Part shown: positions 54,133 to 63,094 of the stretch, one piece after another
How the letters are laid out: every line of letters starts with the position of its first letter
Numbering within the stretch: the stretch's first letter is position 1
Assembly: GCF_029623955.1 (NCBI RefSeq)
Contig: NZ_JARSBP010000002.1
Coordinates: 1-64,000, forward strand
Direction of reading: 5' to 3'
DNA length: 64,000 nucleotides
DNA from: Mycobacterium sp. 236(2023)
GTDB lineage: Bacteria; Actinomycetota; Actinomycetes; Mycobacteriales; Mycobacteriaceae
The notes under the pieces: model-generated
What the model was told of the DNA's origin: nothing
Seen by the model: the letters and a program-made list of their open reading frames with translations, nothing else
The model's database searches: none
Position numbers and translations under genes: made by a program

Positions 54133-55373
54133 ACTGCCGATTGTGTGGGTCCGGTCAGTTGCACAGTGTCCTCGACCTGGGCGCAACCCCGCCGTGCGCG
54201 AAGTTCCTCACCGCGGGCGAACTCGACACACCGGAGCAGACCTACCCCCTGCATCTGCGGCTGTGCCAGGACTGCCTGCTGCTGCAGATCCCGGCGCTGA
54301 TCACGCCGGAAGACAACTTCACCGACTATTCGTACTTCTCGTCGTACTCGGGCAGCTGGGTCGAACATGCGCGGCGCTACGTCGACGGTGCGACCGAACG
54401 TGCGGGCCTGCACCAGGATTCGTTCGTCGTCGAGGTCGCGAGCAACGACGGTTACCTGCTGCAGCACGTCGTCGGCGCAGGCATCCGCTGCCTCGGGATA
54501 GAGCCGTCGGTCAATGTCGGCGAGGCAGCCCGCGAGCGAGGCGTGCCGACGCTGACATCGTTCCTGGACGAGCAGGTGGCCGCCGATGTGCGCGCCCAGC
54601 ACGGGCCGGCCGACCTCGTGGTCGCCAACAACGTCTACGCACACATCCCGGATCTGGTGGGCTTCACCCGCGCGCTGCGCACCCTGCTCGCCGACGATGG
54701 ATGGCTGAGCATCGAGGTGCACCACGCGATGAATCTCGTTGCGCTGGGCCAGTTCGACACGATCTATCACGAACACTTCCAGTACTACACCGTCCTCTCG
54801 GCGATCAGAGCACTCGCTTCTGGCGGGTTGTCGGTGGTCGACGTCGAGATGCTTCCGACGCACGGCGGATCGATCCGGTTGTGGGCGCGTCCCGCCGAAA
54901 GTGCCGGCGCCCCTTCGGCGGCCGTCGCCGACGCGCTGCAGGCCGAGGCGGACGCGGGCCTGCACGACCTCTCCGGATACCTGGGGTTGCGGCCGCGCAC
55001 CGAGTCCATCCGGCAGGAGCTGCTGCGGTTCCTGCTGGAGTGCCGGGCCCGGAATGAACGCGTGGTCGGCTACGGCGCCCCCGGGAAAGGCAGCACCCTG
55101 CTGAACTACTGCGGCATCCGGCCCGACCTGATCGAGTACACCGTCGACCGCAACCCGTACAAGCACGGACGGTATACCCCGGGGACCCGGATCCCGGTCC
55201 TCGATCCCGCACAGATCGACAAGGACCGGCCGGACGTGATCGTGGTGCTGCCGTGGAATCTGGCTGCCGAGATCACCGAGCAACTCGCCTACGCCGCCGA
55301 ATGGGGTGCGCGACTGGTGTTTCCACTTCCCACTCTGACCGTGGTCAACCTGGCGGAAGGAACCCCGAAATGA
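54129..55373 (+). CDS. Sugar C-methyltransferase (TylCIII/TcaB9 type)
   Basis: The 414-residue protein has an N-terminal zinc site (Cys3, Cys6, Cys46, Cys49). The SAM motif VEVASNDGYLL lies at about 101-111 with acidic GIEPS after it, and the catalytic IYHEHFQYY segment follows near 215. A C-terminal Rossmann-like domain (VVGYGAPGKGSTLLNY to the end) completes the layout. This is the three-domain layout of enzymes that methylate C-3 of nucleotide-linked 4-keto-6-deoxysugars. It lies directly before a cytidylyltransferase gene, so a CDP-sugar substrate is likely. Confidence 0.9.
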   Translation: MNCRLCGSGQLHSVLDLGATPPCAKFLTAGELDTPEQTYPLHLRLCQDCLLLQIPALITPEDNFTDYSYFSSYSGSWVEHARRYVDGATERAGLHQDSFVVEVASNDGYLLQHVVGAGIRCLGIEPSVNVGEAARERGVPTLTSFLDEQVAADVRAQHGPADLVVANNVYAHIPDLVGFTRALRTLLADDGWLSIEVHHAMNLVALGQFDTIYHEHFQYYTVLSAIRALASGGLSVVDVEMLPTHGGSIRLWARPAESAGAPSAAVADALQAEADAGLHDLSGYLGLRPRTESIRQELLRFLLECRARNERVVGYGAPGKGSTLLNYCGIRPDLIEYTVDRNPYKHGRYTPGTRIPVLDPAQIDKDRPDVIVVLPWNLAAEITEQLAYAAEWGARLVFPLPTLTVVNLAEGTPK

Positions 55374-56170
55374 AGGTCGTGCTGTTCTGCGGCGGCTACG
55401 GAATGCGGATGCGCAACGGGACCGACGACACCGTCCCCAAGCCCATGCAGATGCTGGGACCGCGGCCGCTGATCTGGCACGTCATGCGCTACTACGCGCA
55501 CTTCGGCCACACCGAGTTCATCCTGTGCCTCGGCTACGGCGCCGAGCACATCAAGAATTATTTCCTGACCTACCACGAGTCGACATCCAACGATTTCGTC
55601 ATCCGTGGCGGCAAGGTCGAGATGCTGCAGACCGACATCAGCGACTGGACCATCACTTTCGTCGACACCGGCAGCGAATCGCCTATCGGAGAACGCCTTC
55701 GCCGCGTCCGCCACTTCGTCGAGGACGACGAGTACTTCCTGGCCAATTACGCCGACGTGCTCACCGACGCGCCGATGAACGACATCATCGACGAGGTCAG
55801 GGCCGCCGGGGCGCTGGCCTCGATGCTGATCGTCCCGCCGCAGTCGTCGTTCCATTGCGTCGACATCGACCCCGGCGAAGGCGCGGCGAAGATCACCGGC
55901 ATCACACCGGTGTCGCGTTTGCCGATCTGGGAGAACGGCGGCTACTTCGTCCTGTCGTCGAAGGCGCTGAGCCTGTTGACCGAGAACTGCGATCTCGTCG
56001 AGGACGTATGCGGGCGCCTCGCCCAGGACGGGACGCTGTACGGGTACAAGCACCTCGGGTTCTGGAAGCCGGCCGACACGTTCAAGGAGCGCGCCGAACT
56101 CGAAGCCGCCTACCGCAACGGCGATCGACCGTGGGCGCTGTGGGAGCGGACGAAGGCTTCCCTCTCGTGA
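55370..56170 (+). CDS. rfbF: Glucose-1-phosphate cytidylyltransferase-like enzyme
   Basis: The 266-residue nucleotidyltransferase has VVLFCGGYGMRMRN at the start, VPKPMQMLGPRPLIWHVMRYY, FILCLGYGAEHIKNYF, and the metal-binding Asp in ANYADVLTD. The pattern matches RfbF/DdhA, which makes CDP-glucose from CTP and glucose 1-phosphate; the GYGMRM nucleotide loop departs from the usual GxGTR(L/I). The canonical next enzyme, CDP-glucose 4,6-dehydratase, is not next to it. ATGA overlap with the methyltransferase gene. Confidence 0.87.
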   Translation: MKVVLFCGGYGMRMRNGTDDTVPKPMQMLGPRPLIWHVMRYYAHFGHTEFILCLGYGAEHIKNYFLTYHESTSNDFVIRGGKVEMLQTDISDWTITFVDTGSESPIGERLRRVRHFVEDDEYFLANYADVLTDAPMNDIIDEVRAAGALASMLIVPPQSSFHCVDIDPGEGAAKITGITPVSRLPIWENGGYFVLSSKALSLLTENCDLVEDVCGRLAQDGTLYGYKHLGFWKPADTFKERAELEAAYRNGDRPWALWERTKASLS

Positions 56171-56186
56171 AGGGCACGCGCCCGTG

Positions 56187-56843
56187 ATGAGCCTTCTGAC
56201 GGCGCCCGTCGCCGAAGTCGCCGTCCTCGGCGCCCATTGCGATGACATCGCCATCGGCATGGGCGCAACACTTCTCACGCTGTGCCGGGCGAACCCGGGA
56301 GTGTCGGTACACGCGCTGGTGCTCTCAGGGGCGGGCACGGAGCGCGAGGTCGAGGAGCGGGCGGCACTGGCCGCGTTCTGCCCCGATGCTCAGGTGCACG
56401 TGACGCTGCTGGGCGTGCCGGACGGGCGGACGCCGGCGCACTGGGACGAGGTCAAGGACGGGCTACACGCGTTCAGCCGCAGCTGTAGCCCGCAGCTGGT
56501 GTTCACCACGCAGCGACACGACGCGCACCAGGATCACCGGCTGCTCGCCGAACTGACGCCGACGGAGTTCCGCGACCATCTGGTGCTGGGCTACGAGATC
56601 CTGAAGTGGGAGTCGGACACGCCGTCGCCCAACGTCTTCCATCCGATCGATACCGCGACGGCCGAGGAGAAGGTCAGGTTGCTGCACAAGCATTACCCGT
56701 CCCAGGTGGGCCGGGACTGGTTCGACGAAGCTTCGTTCCTGGGGCTGTCGCGGCTGCGGGGCGTGCAGTGCAGAAGTCAGCACGCTGAAGCCTTCATCGC
56801 CGAGAAAGCCCTGTTGACCTTCCCGCAGCGAGGTGCCGCATGA
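56187..56843 (+). CDS. PIG-L family deacetylase
   Basis: The 218-residue protein has the LmbE/PIG-L zinc motif LGAHCDDIAIG near residue 15 (Cys where AHPDDE has Pro) and RHDAHQDHRL near 109. These enzymes remove N-acetyl groups from sugars such as GlcNAc-inositol. Here it most likely deacetylates an amino sugar of the glycan cluster, fitting the aminotransferase gene downstream. A GTG at 56184 is an alternative start. It overlaps the epimerase gene by 4 bp. Confidence 0.88.
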   Translation: MSLLTAPVAEVAVLGAHCDDIAIGMGATLLTLCRANPGVSVHALVLSGAGTEREVEERAALAAFCPDAQVHVTLLGVPDGRTPAHWDEVKDGLHAFSRSCSPQLVFTTQRHDAHQDHRLLAELTPTEFRDHLVLGYEILKWESDTPSPNVFHPIDTATAEEKVRLLHKHYPSQVGRDWFDEASFLGLSRLRGVQCRSQHAEAFIAEKALLTFPQRGAA

Positions 56844-57874
56844 CACAACGAATTCTGGTCACCGGCCACCTGGGTTATCTCGGGACCGTCATGGTGCCGA
56901 TCCTGCAGGCGGCCGGGCACCAAGTATCGGGACTGGACACCGGCTACTTCGAGGACTGTGTGCTGGGCCCGCACCCCGACGACCCGCCCGCCGTCTCGGT
57001 CGACTTACGCGACGTCGGCCCGGAGCACCTGCGGGATTACGACGCCGTGATCCACCTTGCCGCGCTGTCCAATGATCCGTTGGGCGCATTGGTCCCTGAA
57101 GTCACCCACGACATCAACCACCACGCGTCGGTGCGGTTGGCCCGCCTGGCGAAGGACGCCGGCGTCACGACGTTCCTATATGCGTCGACGTGCTCGGTGT
57201 ACGGGGCCGCAGGCGACGGGTTGGTCGACGAGGATGCGCCGCTGCATCCGCTGACGCCGTACGCGGTGAGCAAGGTACGGGTGGAGGACGACCTCGCCGC
57301 GATGGCCGATGCGGACTTCAGTCCCGTATTCCTGCGCAATGCAACGGCTTTCGGTTTCTCACCGCGTCTTCGGGCCGACATCGTGCTGAACAACCTGGTC
57401 GGCTCTGCGGTGCTGACCGGTGTGGTGCGCGTGCTGTCCGACGGCACACCCTGGCGCCCGCTGGTGCATGCGCGCGACATCGCCGCCGCCTTTGCCCGGT
57501 GCCTGGAGATGCCCGCGTCGGCCGTGTCCTGCCGTGCCTACAACATCGGCAGCGAAGTCAACAACGTCACCGTCGCGGAGATCGCCCGGAGCGTCGCTGA
57601 AGCCGTTCCGGGTTCCGAGGTGCTGATCACCGGGGAGACCGGTGCTGACCCGCGTTCCTACCGCGTTGATTTCGCCAGGGCCAGAAATGAACTCGGCTTC
57701 GAAGCCGGCATGTCGGTGGCCGACGGGGCAACAGAGCTCGCCGATGCGTATCGGCGGTACGGACTGACCGACGCCGATCTGGTCGGGAAGTTCACCCGGC
57801 TGGCGCGGCTGGCGTATCTGAGTGACGGCGGGCTGCTGGACGGGGACTTGCGCCGGGTCAGCCAAGATGCCTGA
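56840..57874 (+). CDS. NAD-dependent sugar-nucleotide epimerase/reductase (extended SDR)
   Basis: The 344-residue extended SDR has the NAD motif VTGHLGYLGTV (residues 7-17), HLAALSNDP, YASTCSVYGAAG and the catalytic YAVSK near 150. C-terminal FLRNATAFGFSPRLR and WRPLVHARDIA follow. It should epimerise, reduce or dehydrate a nucleotide-linked sugar. It could supply the 4-keto intermediate that the C-methyltransferase needs, since no separate dehydratase is present. It is the last of a run of six overlapping plus-strand genes. Confidence 0.87.
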   Translation: MTQRILVTGHLGYLGTVMVPILQAAGHQVSGLDTGYFEDCVLGPHPDDPPAVSVDLRDVGPEHLRDYDAVIHLAALSNDPLGALVPEVTHDINHHASVRLARLAKDAGVTTFLYASTCSVYGAAGDGLVDEDAPLHPLTPYAVSKVRVEDDLAAMADADFSPVFLRNATAFGFSPRLRADIVLNNLVGSAVLTGVVRVLSDGTPWRPLVHARDIAAAFARCLEMPASAVSCRAYNIGSEVNNVTVAEIARSVAEAVPGSEVLITGETGADPRSYRVDFARARNELGFEAGMSVADGATELADAYRRYGLTDADLVGKFTRLARLAYLSDGGLLDGDLRRVSQDA

Positions 57875-58412
57875 CGAGGTCGGCCCAACTGCCCGCGGCC
57901 GCATCGCGCGGCGACACGAGAGTGACGGGAAGCGGCCAGTCGATCGCCAGATCGGGATCGTCGTGGGCGACCGCGAGGTCTTCGGCAGGGTCGTGGGCAC
58001 GGTTGATGCGGTAACACACGTCGGCGGTGTCGGTGAGTGCCTGGAATCCGTGCAGCATGCCCGGCGGCACGTACAGGTGGGTGAAGGTGACGTCGTCGAG
58101 CAGGAAGGCCTGCTGCTGACCGAACGTCGGCGAACCCGGCCTCGCATCGACCAGGACGTCGTTGACGGCGCCGCGGGCGCACCGCACCAGCTTGGCCTCA
58201 CCCGCTCCGCTACGGCCGTGCATGCCGCGGATGACGCCGAGGGCCGACCGGGACTGCGAGTCCTGGATGAACGACGCGGCTGCATTGCTTGGGCCGGCCC
58301 ATGCGTCGAAGATCTCCGCGTCGAAGGTGCGGGTGAACAACCCGCGGTCGTCATGGTGAGTCTGGGGCACCAGGGTGATCACCCCGGCGAGCCGGGCCGG
58401 TTCGATACGCAC
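57858..58412 (-). CDS. RmlC-like sugar 3,5-epimerase
   Basis: The 184-residue cupin protein resembles dTDP-4-dehydrorhamnose 3,5-epimerases: DDRGLFTRTFD, VIRGMHGRSGAGEAKLVRCARG (RGLH-type catalytic His), VDARPGSPTFG and LYVPPGMLHGFQAL. The GRSG after the catalytic His replaces the usual YQ, so the substrate may differ. It is the only gene of the cluster on the minus strand and overlaps the end of the epimerase gene by 17 bp. It diverges from the fusion gene with a 14-bp gap. Confidence 0.87.
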   Translation of the reverse strand: MRIEPARLAGVITLVPQTHHDDRGLFTRTFDAEIFDAWAGPSNAAASFIQDSQSRSALGVIRGMHGRSGAGEAKLVRCARGAVNDVLVDARPGSPTFGQQQAFLLDDVTFTHLYVPPGMLHGFQALTDTADVCYRINRAHDPAEDLAVAHDDPDLAIDWPLPVTLVSPRDAAAGSWADLVRHLG

Positions 58413-58426
58413 CCAGCCATGGTGGC

Positions 58427-60892
58427 ATGACCGCCGGCCGGTGCCGCGGATGCGGCCATTCCGAACTGCACAGGGTGCTCGATCTCGGGCTGGTGCCCGC
58501 GGCCGACGACTTCCCGTCGGCGGACCGGGCCGTCGATCCGTCGGAGGTTTCGCATCCCCTCGCGATGGACCTCTGCGCCGGGTGCGGGCTCGCTCAGCTG
58601 GCCGACGACGACACCGTCACCGCCGAACCGCGCGGTGTCGAACCTCAGGCCCTCAAAGATCAGGCGGCAGAAGCGGTCCGGGTCGTCGGCGAGGCGGGCT
58701 GGCTGGCCGGCGGTACCGTCCGGGAGTTCGGCAGCCCGCACGGCGGCAGTTGGGTGCCGCTGCTCGCCGAGCGCGGATTTCGGGCGGTCGACGAACCCGC
58801 TGACGTGGTCCTGGACTGCTTCGGCATCATGCACGACGCCGACCAGATGGCGGCGTTCGATGCGCGCTCCGCTGCGACTGCGCCGGGTGGGGTCCTGCTT
58901 CTGCAGTTCCACACGCTGGGGGCGATCGTCGCACACGGGCAGTGGAACTCGTTGCGGCACGGACACTTCGCGTACTACTCGACTCCGGTCGTGGTGTCGT
59001 ACCTGCAGCGGATCGGCATGCGGGCGGCGCAGGCCTGGACCTTCGATCTCTACGGTGGCACCGTGCTCGTCGCGGCGGTGCACGGGACCGGCGAGCCCGG
59101 TCCGACAGTCAGCGCGCTGATGGAGTCCGAGGCCGCGCTCACCGACCCCGCGACCGTCGGAGTTGTGCAGGACGCCGCCGATTCGCAGGTTGTGGCGCTG
59201 CGCTGCTGGTTGGAGGAGGAACGCCGGGCAGGGCGGAGCGTGTACGCCTACGGTGCCGCCTCGCGCGCTGTCGCGCTCTTCGCTCGCGCAGGGGTCAGCC
59301 GGTCGCTGATCGCCGCAGTCGCCGACGCGTCTCCCGCCAAACAGGGCCGCCGGATGCCGGGCACCGACGTACCGATCGTCGCACCGGAGGACCTCGTCCG
59401 CGCCGACCCCGACCGGGTGCTGCTCACCCTCGGCGACCTGTTGCCCGAGGTGTCGGCGCGGTGGCCGCAGCTCGACGGCCGCTGGGTGCCCGACGATCGG
59501 TTCGTCTCGCGCACACCAAGCTTCGCCCGTTCCCGGCAGCTGCAGCATCGGCTGCACGACATGGTCCCGGGCGGGGCGCACACGTATGCGAGAGGCCCCG
59601 ACCAGTACCCGGAGTTCATGCCCGCCGTGCTCACGCACGGTGCGGGGTGCCACGTCTGGGACGCCGACGGCAACGAATACGTCGAGTACGGCATGGGGTT
59701 GCGGGCGGTCACGCTCGGCCACGGCTATCCGCAGGTGGTGGAGGCCGCGGCACGCGCCATGGCCGACGGCCTGAGCTTCAGCAGGCCGACCACGCTGGAA
59801 ATCGCTGCCGCCGAGGACTTTCTGGACCTCGTACCCGGCGCCGAGATGGTCAAGTTCGCCAAGAACGGCTCCGATGCCACGACGGCGGCGGTGCGGCTCT
59901 CGCGCGCGGCGACCGGACGCGTGAAGGTGGCGATCTGCGATCAGCCGTTCTTCTCCACTGACGACTGGTTCATCGGGACGACAGCCATGGACGGTGGGAT
60001 CCCTGCCGACCACGCGGCCGCGACCGTCCGGTTTCGATACAACGACCTCCCTTCGCTCGCAGCGCTTCTGGAGCCCGGGGATGTCGCTTGCGTGGTGATG
60101 GAGGCCGCGACGGCCACCGCGGAACCCGCCGACGGCTTCCTGCAGGGTGTGCGGGATTTGTGTGACCGAACCGGCACGGTGCTGGTGTTCGACGAGATGA
60201 TCACCGGATTCCGTTGGGCCGCAGGCGGAGCCCAGACCCTGTACGGCGTGACGCCCGACTTGTCCTGCTGGGGGAAGGCGATGGGCAACGGCTTTCCCGT
60301 CTCGGCGCTGGCGGGCCGGCGCCGCTTCATGGAGTTGGGCGGACTGCGGGCCGAATCGGACCGGGTGTTTTTGCTGTCGACCACCCACGGCCCGGAAACC
60401 GCGTCGCTGGCCGCTTTTCGGGCCGTTGTGGCTGCGTACCGCACCGGGGATCCGGTCGCCAGGTTGGAAGGTGCAGGGCGGCGGCTGGCCCGCGGCGTCA
60501 CCGAAGCCGTCGCTGCGGCGGGGCTGTCCGATTACGTGCGGGTGACGGGGCGTCCGTCGTGTCTGGTCTTTGCGGCCTGTGACGCCGATCGCGCGCCGTC
60601 GCAGGCCTATCGGACGTTGTTCCTGCAGGAGTTGATGCGCCGCGGGGTGCTCGGTCAGTCGTTCGTGACGTCGGCCGTCCACAGCAACGACGACGTCGAC
60701 GCGACAGTGGAGGCGGTGCGCGGAGCGCTGACGGTCTACGGGTATGCCATCGAGGCGGGCAGTGTCGGCGGTCTGCTACAAGGTCGCCCTGTCGCGCCGG
60801 CGATCCGGCGCACGGCCTCGCCGAGGGCGCTAGCCCGTCGTGCCGCCCATGATCTCGGCCACCTCGAAAGTGTTGACGCCGGCCAGCACTGA
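58427..60892 (+). CDS. Fusion of a degenerate sugar C-methyltransferase and a GSA-like PLP aminotransferase
   Basis: The 821-residue protein has two halves. Residues 1-360 follow the C-methyltransferase at 54129: zinc cysteines 6, 9, 50, 53; REFGSPHGGSW in place of the SAM loop; LRHGHFAYY in place of YHEHFQYY; and a C-terminal VYAYGAASRAVALF domain. Residues 364-790 form a class III aminotransferase of the glutamate-1-semialdehyde mutase type. It has PGGAHTYARGPD, KFAKNGSDATTAAVRL, FDEMITGFRW and PLP Lys617 in CWGKAMGNGFP. The tail runs over the end of the convergent YciI-like gene by 63 bp. I infer amination of a keto sugar; the first half may bind rather than methylate the substrate. Confidence 0.9.
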   Translation: MTAGRCRGCGHSELHRVLDLGLVPAADDFPSADRAVDPSEVSHPLAMDLCAGCGLAQLADDDTVTAEPRGVEPQALKDQAAEAVRVVGEAGWLAGGTVREFGSPHGGSWVPLLAERGFRAVDEPADVVLDCFGIMHDADQMAAFDARSAATAPGGVLLLQFHTLGAIVAHGQWNSLRHGHFAYYSTPVVVSYLQRIGMRAAQAWTFDLYGGTVLVAAVHGTGEPGPTVSALMESEAALTDPATVGVVQDAADSQVVALRCWLEEERRAGRSVYAYGAASRAVALFARAGVSRSLIAAVADASPAKQGRRMPGTDVPIVAPEDLVRADPDRVLLTLGDLLPEVSARWPQLDGRWVPDDRFVSRTPSFARSRQLQHRLHDMVPGGAHTYARGPDQYPEFMPAVLTHGAGCHVWDADGNEYVEYGMGLRAVTLGHGYPQVVEAAARAMADGLSFSRPTTLEIAAAEDFLDLVPGAEMVKFAKNGSDATTAAVRLSRAATGRVKVAICDQPFFSTDDWFIGTTAMDGGIPADHAAATVRFRYNDLPSLAALLEPGDVACVVMEAATATAEPADGFLQGVRDLCDRTGTVLVFDEMITGFRWAAGGAQTLYGVTPDLSCWGKAMGNGFPVSALAGRRRFMELGGLRAESDRVFLLSTTHGPETASLAAFRAVVAAYRTGDPVARLEGAGRRLARGVTEAVAAAGLSDYVRVTGRPSCLVFAACDADRAPSQAYRTLFLQELMRRGVLGQSFVTSAVHSNDDVDATVEAVRGALTVYGYAIEAGSVGGLLQGRPVAPAIRRTASPRALARRAAHDLGHLESVDAGQH

Positions 60893-61123
60893 CGGATCCG
60901 CTTCACCGATCGCGAGCACCTCGGCGCGGTCGCCGGCACGCACCACGCCCAGACCCCACACCCCTTCGGGGTCGGCGACGGGACCGTAGACCACGACGCG
61001 ACCCGCGGCGAGCAACTCCTGCCAGTACTCCATGTGGTCGGCCATCGCCTGCTGCTCCGGTTCGGTCATCGTCTGCGCGAAGTCGGCGCGCGGCGGAATC
61101 AGCCGGAACAGGAAGAGGTTCAT
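60830..61123 (-). CDS. YciI-like protein
   Basis: From the ATG at 61123 the protein has 97 residues and the YCII pattern: [47 protein letters not shown] and the C-terminal [16 protein letters not shown]. The family has a dimeric alpha-beta ferredoxin-like fold and mostly unknown function. It overlaps the upstream Rv0495c-like gene as ATGA. Its 3' end lies inside the convergent fusion gene, an unusually long overlap. Confidence 0.85.
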   Translation of the reverse strand: MNLFLFRLIPPRADFAQTMTEPEQQAMADHMEYWQELLAAGRVVVYGPVADPEGVWGLGVVRAGDRAEVLAIGEADPSVLAGVNTFEVAEIMGGTTG

Positions 61124-61923
61124 TCGGCCGCGCGCGTTGCAGGATGTACTGCGATGAGCCCTAAACCGCTGCGGCGCCTGCACATAGCGGCCAGCTCCGA
61201 GTACGCCTTGTCGCCGAGCAGCTCGGTCAGTTCGGGCCCGTAGGACTGCCACACCGGCTTGGCGCCGACGTGGGCGGCCGGATCGCCGGTGCAGTACCAG
61301 TGCAGATCGGCGCCGCCCTCTCCCCAGCCACGGCGGTCATATTCGGTGATGGTGGTCTTGAGAACCTGGGTGTCGTCGGGCCGGGTGATCCATTCCTGGG
61401 TCCGGCGGATCGGGAGCTGCCAGCACACCTCGGGTTTGAGGGTCAGCGGCTCGACGCCGATCTTGAGCGCCTTGCTGTGCAGCGCACAGCCGATACCGCC
61501 GGACCAGCCGGGACGATTGAGAAAGATGCAGGCGCCCTTGTACTTTCGCGTGCGCAGGTTCGGCTTGTCGTCATATTCGTCCATCTCGAGATAGCCCTTC
61601 CTGCCCAGGCCTTTCTCGCGGTACTGCCAGTCCTCGGCGGTCAGCATCTTGACCGCGTCGTCGAGCTGGGCGCGATCGTCGTCGTCGGACAGAAACGCGC
61701 CGTGCGAACAACATCCGTCGTCCGGCCGGCCCTCGACGGTGCCCTTGCACGCAGGTGTCCCGAACACACAGGTCCACCGTGACAGCAGCCATGTCATGTC
61801 GGCCGCGATCAGGTGCTCGGGGTTGTCGGGGTCGTAGAACTCCACCCATTCGCGGGCGAAATCCAACTCGACCTCACCGGGATGCGTTGGGGATGCACTC
61901 ACAATTTTCCACGGTAGACCCAT
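61120..61923 (-). CDS. Cysteine-rich conserved protein (Rv0495c-like)
   Basis: The 267-residue protein has a possible metal-binding cysteine set: [45 protein letters not shown] and KPEVCWQLP. The spacing resembles DUF3109-type proteins thought to bind an Fe-S or zinc centre. It is divergent from ppx with a 12-bp gap, exactly as Rv0495c is from Rv0496. A GTG 24 bases inside the frame is an alternative start. Function unknown. Confidence 0.85.
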   Translation of the reverse strand: MGLPWKIVSASPTHPGEVELDFAREWVEFYDPDNPEHLIAADMTWLLSRWTCVFGTPACKGTVEGRPDDGCCSHGAFLSDDDDRAQLDDAVKMLTAEDWQYREKGLGRKGYLEMDEYDDKPNLRTRKYKGACIFLNRPGWSGGIGCALHSKALKIGVEPLTLKPEVCWQLPIRRTQEWITRPDDTQVLKTTITEYDRRGWGEGGADLHWYCTGDPAAHVGAKPVWQSYGPELTELLGDKAYSELAAMCRRRSGLGLIAVHPATRAAE

Positions 61924-61935
61924 TAGGTTGGTTGA

Positions 61936-63066
61936 GTGCGATTAGGCGTGCTCGACGTGGGCAGCAATACCGTCCATCTCTTGGTGGTGGATGCTCGTCG
62001 CGGTGGTCACCCGACCCCGATGAGTTCGACGAAGGCGTCCTTGCGGCTGGCCGAGGCGATCGACGATTCCGGGAAGCTCACCCGGCGTGGTGCCGACGCA
62101 CTGGTCGGCACCCTCGACGAGTTCGCGCGCATCGCGACGAGTTCGGGATGCGCGGAGTTGATGGCGTTCGCGACCTCCGCGGTGCGCGACGCCAGGAACT
62201 CCGAAGATGTGCTCGCCCGTGTGAAGTCGGAGACGGGCGTGGAGCTGAAGGTGCTCAGCGGAGTGGACGAGTCGCGGCTGACGTTCCTCGCGGTGCGCCG
62301 GTGGTACGGCTGGAGCGCCGGCCGGATCATCAACATCGACATCGGCGGCGGCTCCCTCGAACTGTCCAGCGGCGTCGACGAGGAACCCGATGTGGCCCTG
62401 TCGCTGCCGCTCGGCGCGGGCAGGATGACGCGCGAATGGCTGCCCGACGATCCGCCGGGGCGCCGACGCGTCGCCATGTTGCGCGACTGGCTGGCCAACG
62501 AGATGGGCGACGCCGCTGCTGCGATCACCGAGGCGGGCAGCCCGGACCTCGCCGTCGCGACGTCCAAGACGTTCCGGTCGCTGGCGCGGCTCACCGGCGC
62601 CGCGCCGTCGGGAGCCGGCCCGCGCGTCAAGCGCACGCTGACGGCAACGGGTCTTCGGCAACTCATAAATTTCATCTCTAGGATGACCGCGGCTGACCGA
62701 GCGGAATTGGAAGGGGTGAGTGTCGACCGGGCTCCCCAGATCGTGGCGGGCGCTCTGGTGGCGGAGGCGAGCATGAAAGCACTCGGCATCGAGAGCGTCG
62801 ACATCTGTCCATGGGCGTTGCGAGAAGGGCTCATTCTGCGGAAACTCGACAGTGAGGCCGACGGCAGCGCTTTCGTCGGCGGAGCTGACAATACGGCCGG
62901 CGTGGGTGGCGCCGACAATCCGGCGAAGGTCGGCGGTGCCGACAATCCGGCGAAGGTCGGCGGCTCCGGCAAATCAGGCAAAGTGAGCGGAGCGGACAAA
63001 TCAGCCAAGGGCGGCGCAGGAGATTCGGCCTCACGGCTGATGTCCGTGCGCAATGCTGGACGGTGA
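61936..63066 (+). CDS. ppx: Exopolyphosphatase/guanosine pentaphosphatase family protein
   Basis: The 376-residue protein has the actin-like ATPase fold of Ppx/GppA. The phosphate loop is [12 protein letters not shown] (residues 5-16), then [11 protein letters not shown], the second phosphate loop [11 protein letters not shown] near 137, and the C-terminal [14 protein letters not shown]. It hydrolyses polyphosphate from the ends, opposing PPK enzymes such as the PPK2 at 30 kb. After the domain a low-complexity tail of five 9-residue repeats is present. It starts at a GTG and matches Rv0496. Confidence 0.92.
   Translation: MRLGVLDVGSNTVHLLVVDARRGGHPTPMSSTKASLRLAEAIDDSGKLTRRGADALVGTLDEFARIATSSGCAELMAFATSAVRDARNSEDVLARVKSETGVELKVLSGVDESRLTFLAVRRWYGWSAGRIINIDIGGGSLELSSGVDEEPDVALSLPLGAGRMTREWLPDDPPGRRRVAMLRDWLANEMGDAAAAITEAGSPDLAVATSKTFRSLARLTGAAPSGAGPRVKRTLTATGLRQLINFISRMTAADRAELEGVSVDRAPQIVAGALVAEASMKALGIESVDICPWALREGLILRKLDSEADGSAFVGGADNTAGVGGADNPAKVGGADNPAKVGGSGKSGKVSGADKSAKGGAGDSASRLMSVRNAGR
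62875..63009 (+). repeat. 27-bp tandem repeat in the ppx 3' end
   Basis: Five in-frame 27-bp units encode [36 protein letters not shown] and VSGADKSAK. The second and third are nearly identical at DNA level; the outer ones have diverged. Such an array may vary in copy number between strains. Confidence 0.9.
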
Positions 63067-63094
63067 AGCGGCGAGGCTCGAAGGCAACGAGACA

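Noticed and set aside
58379..60682. 767-codon minus-strand frame under the fusion gene
   Set aside because: It is the codon-phase shadow of the aminotransferase fusion; no recognisable motif.
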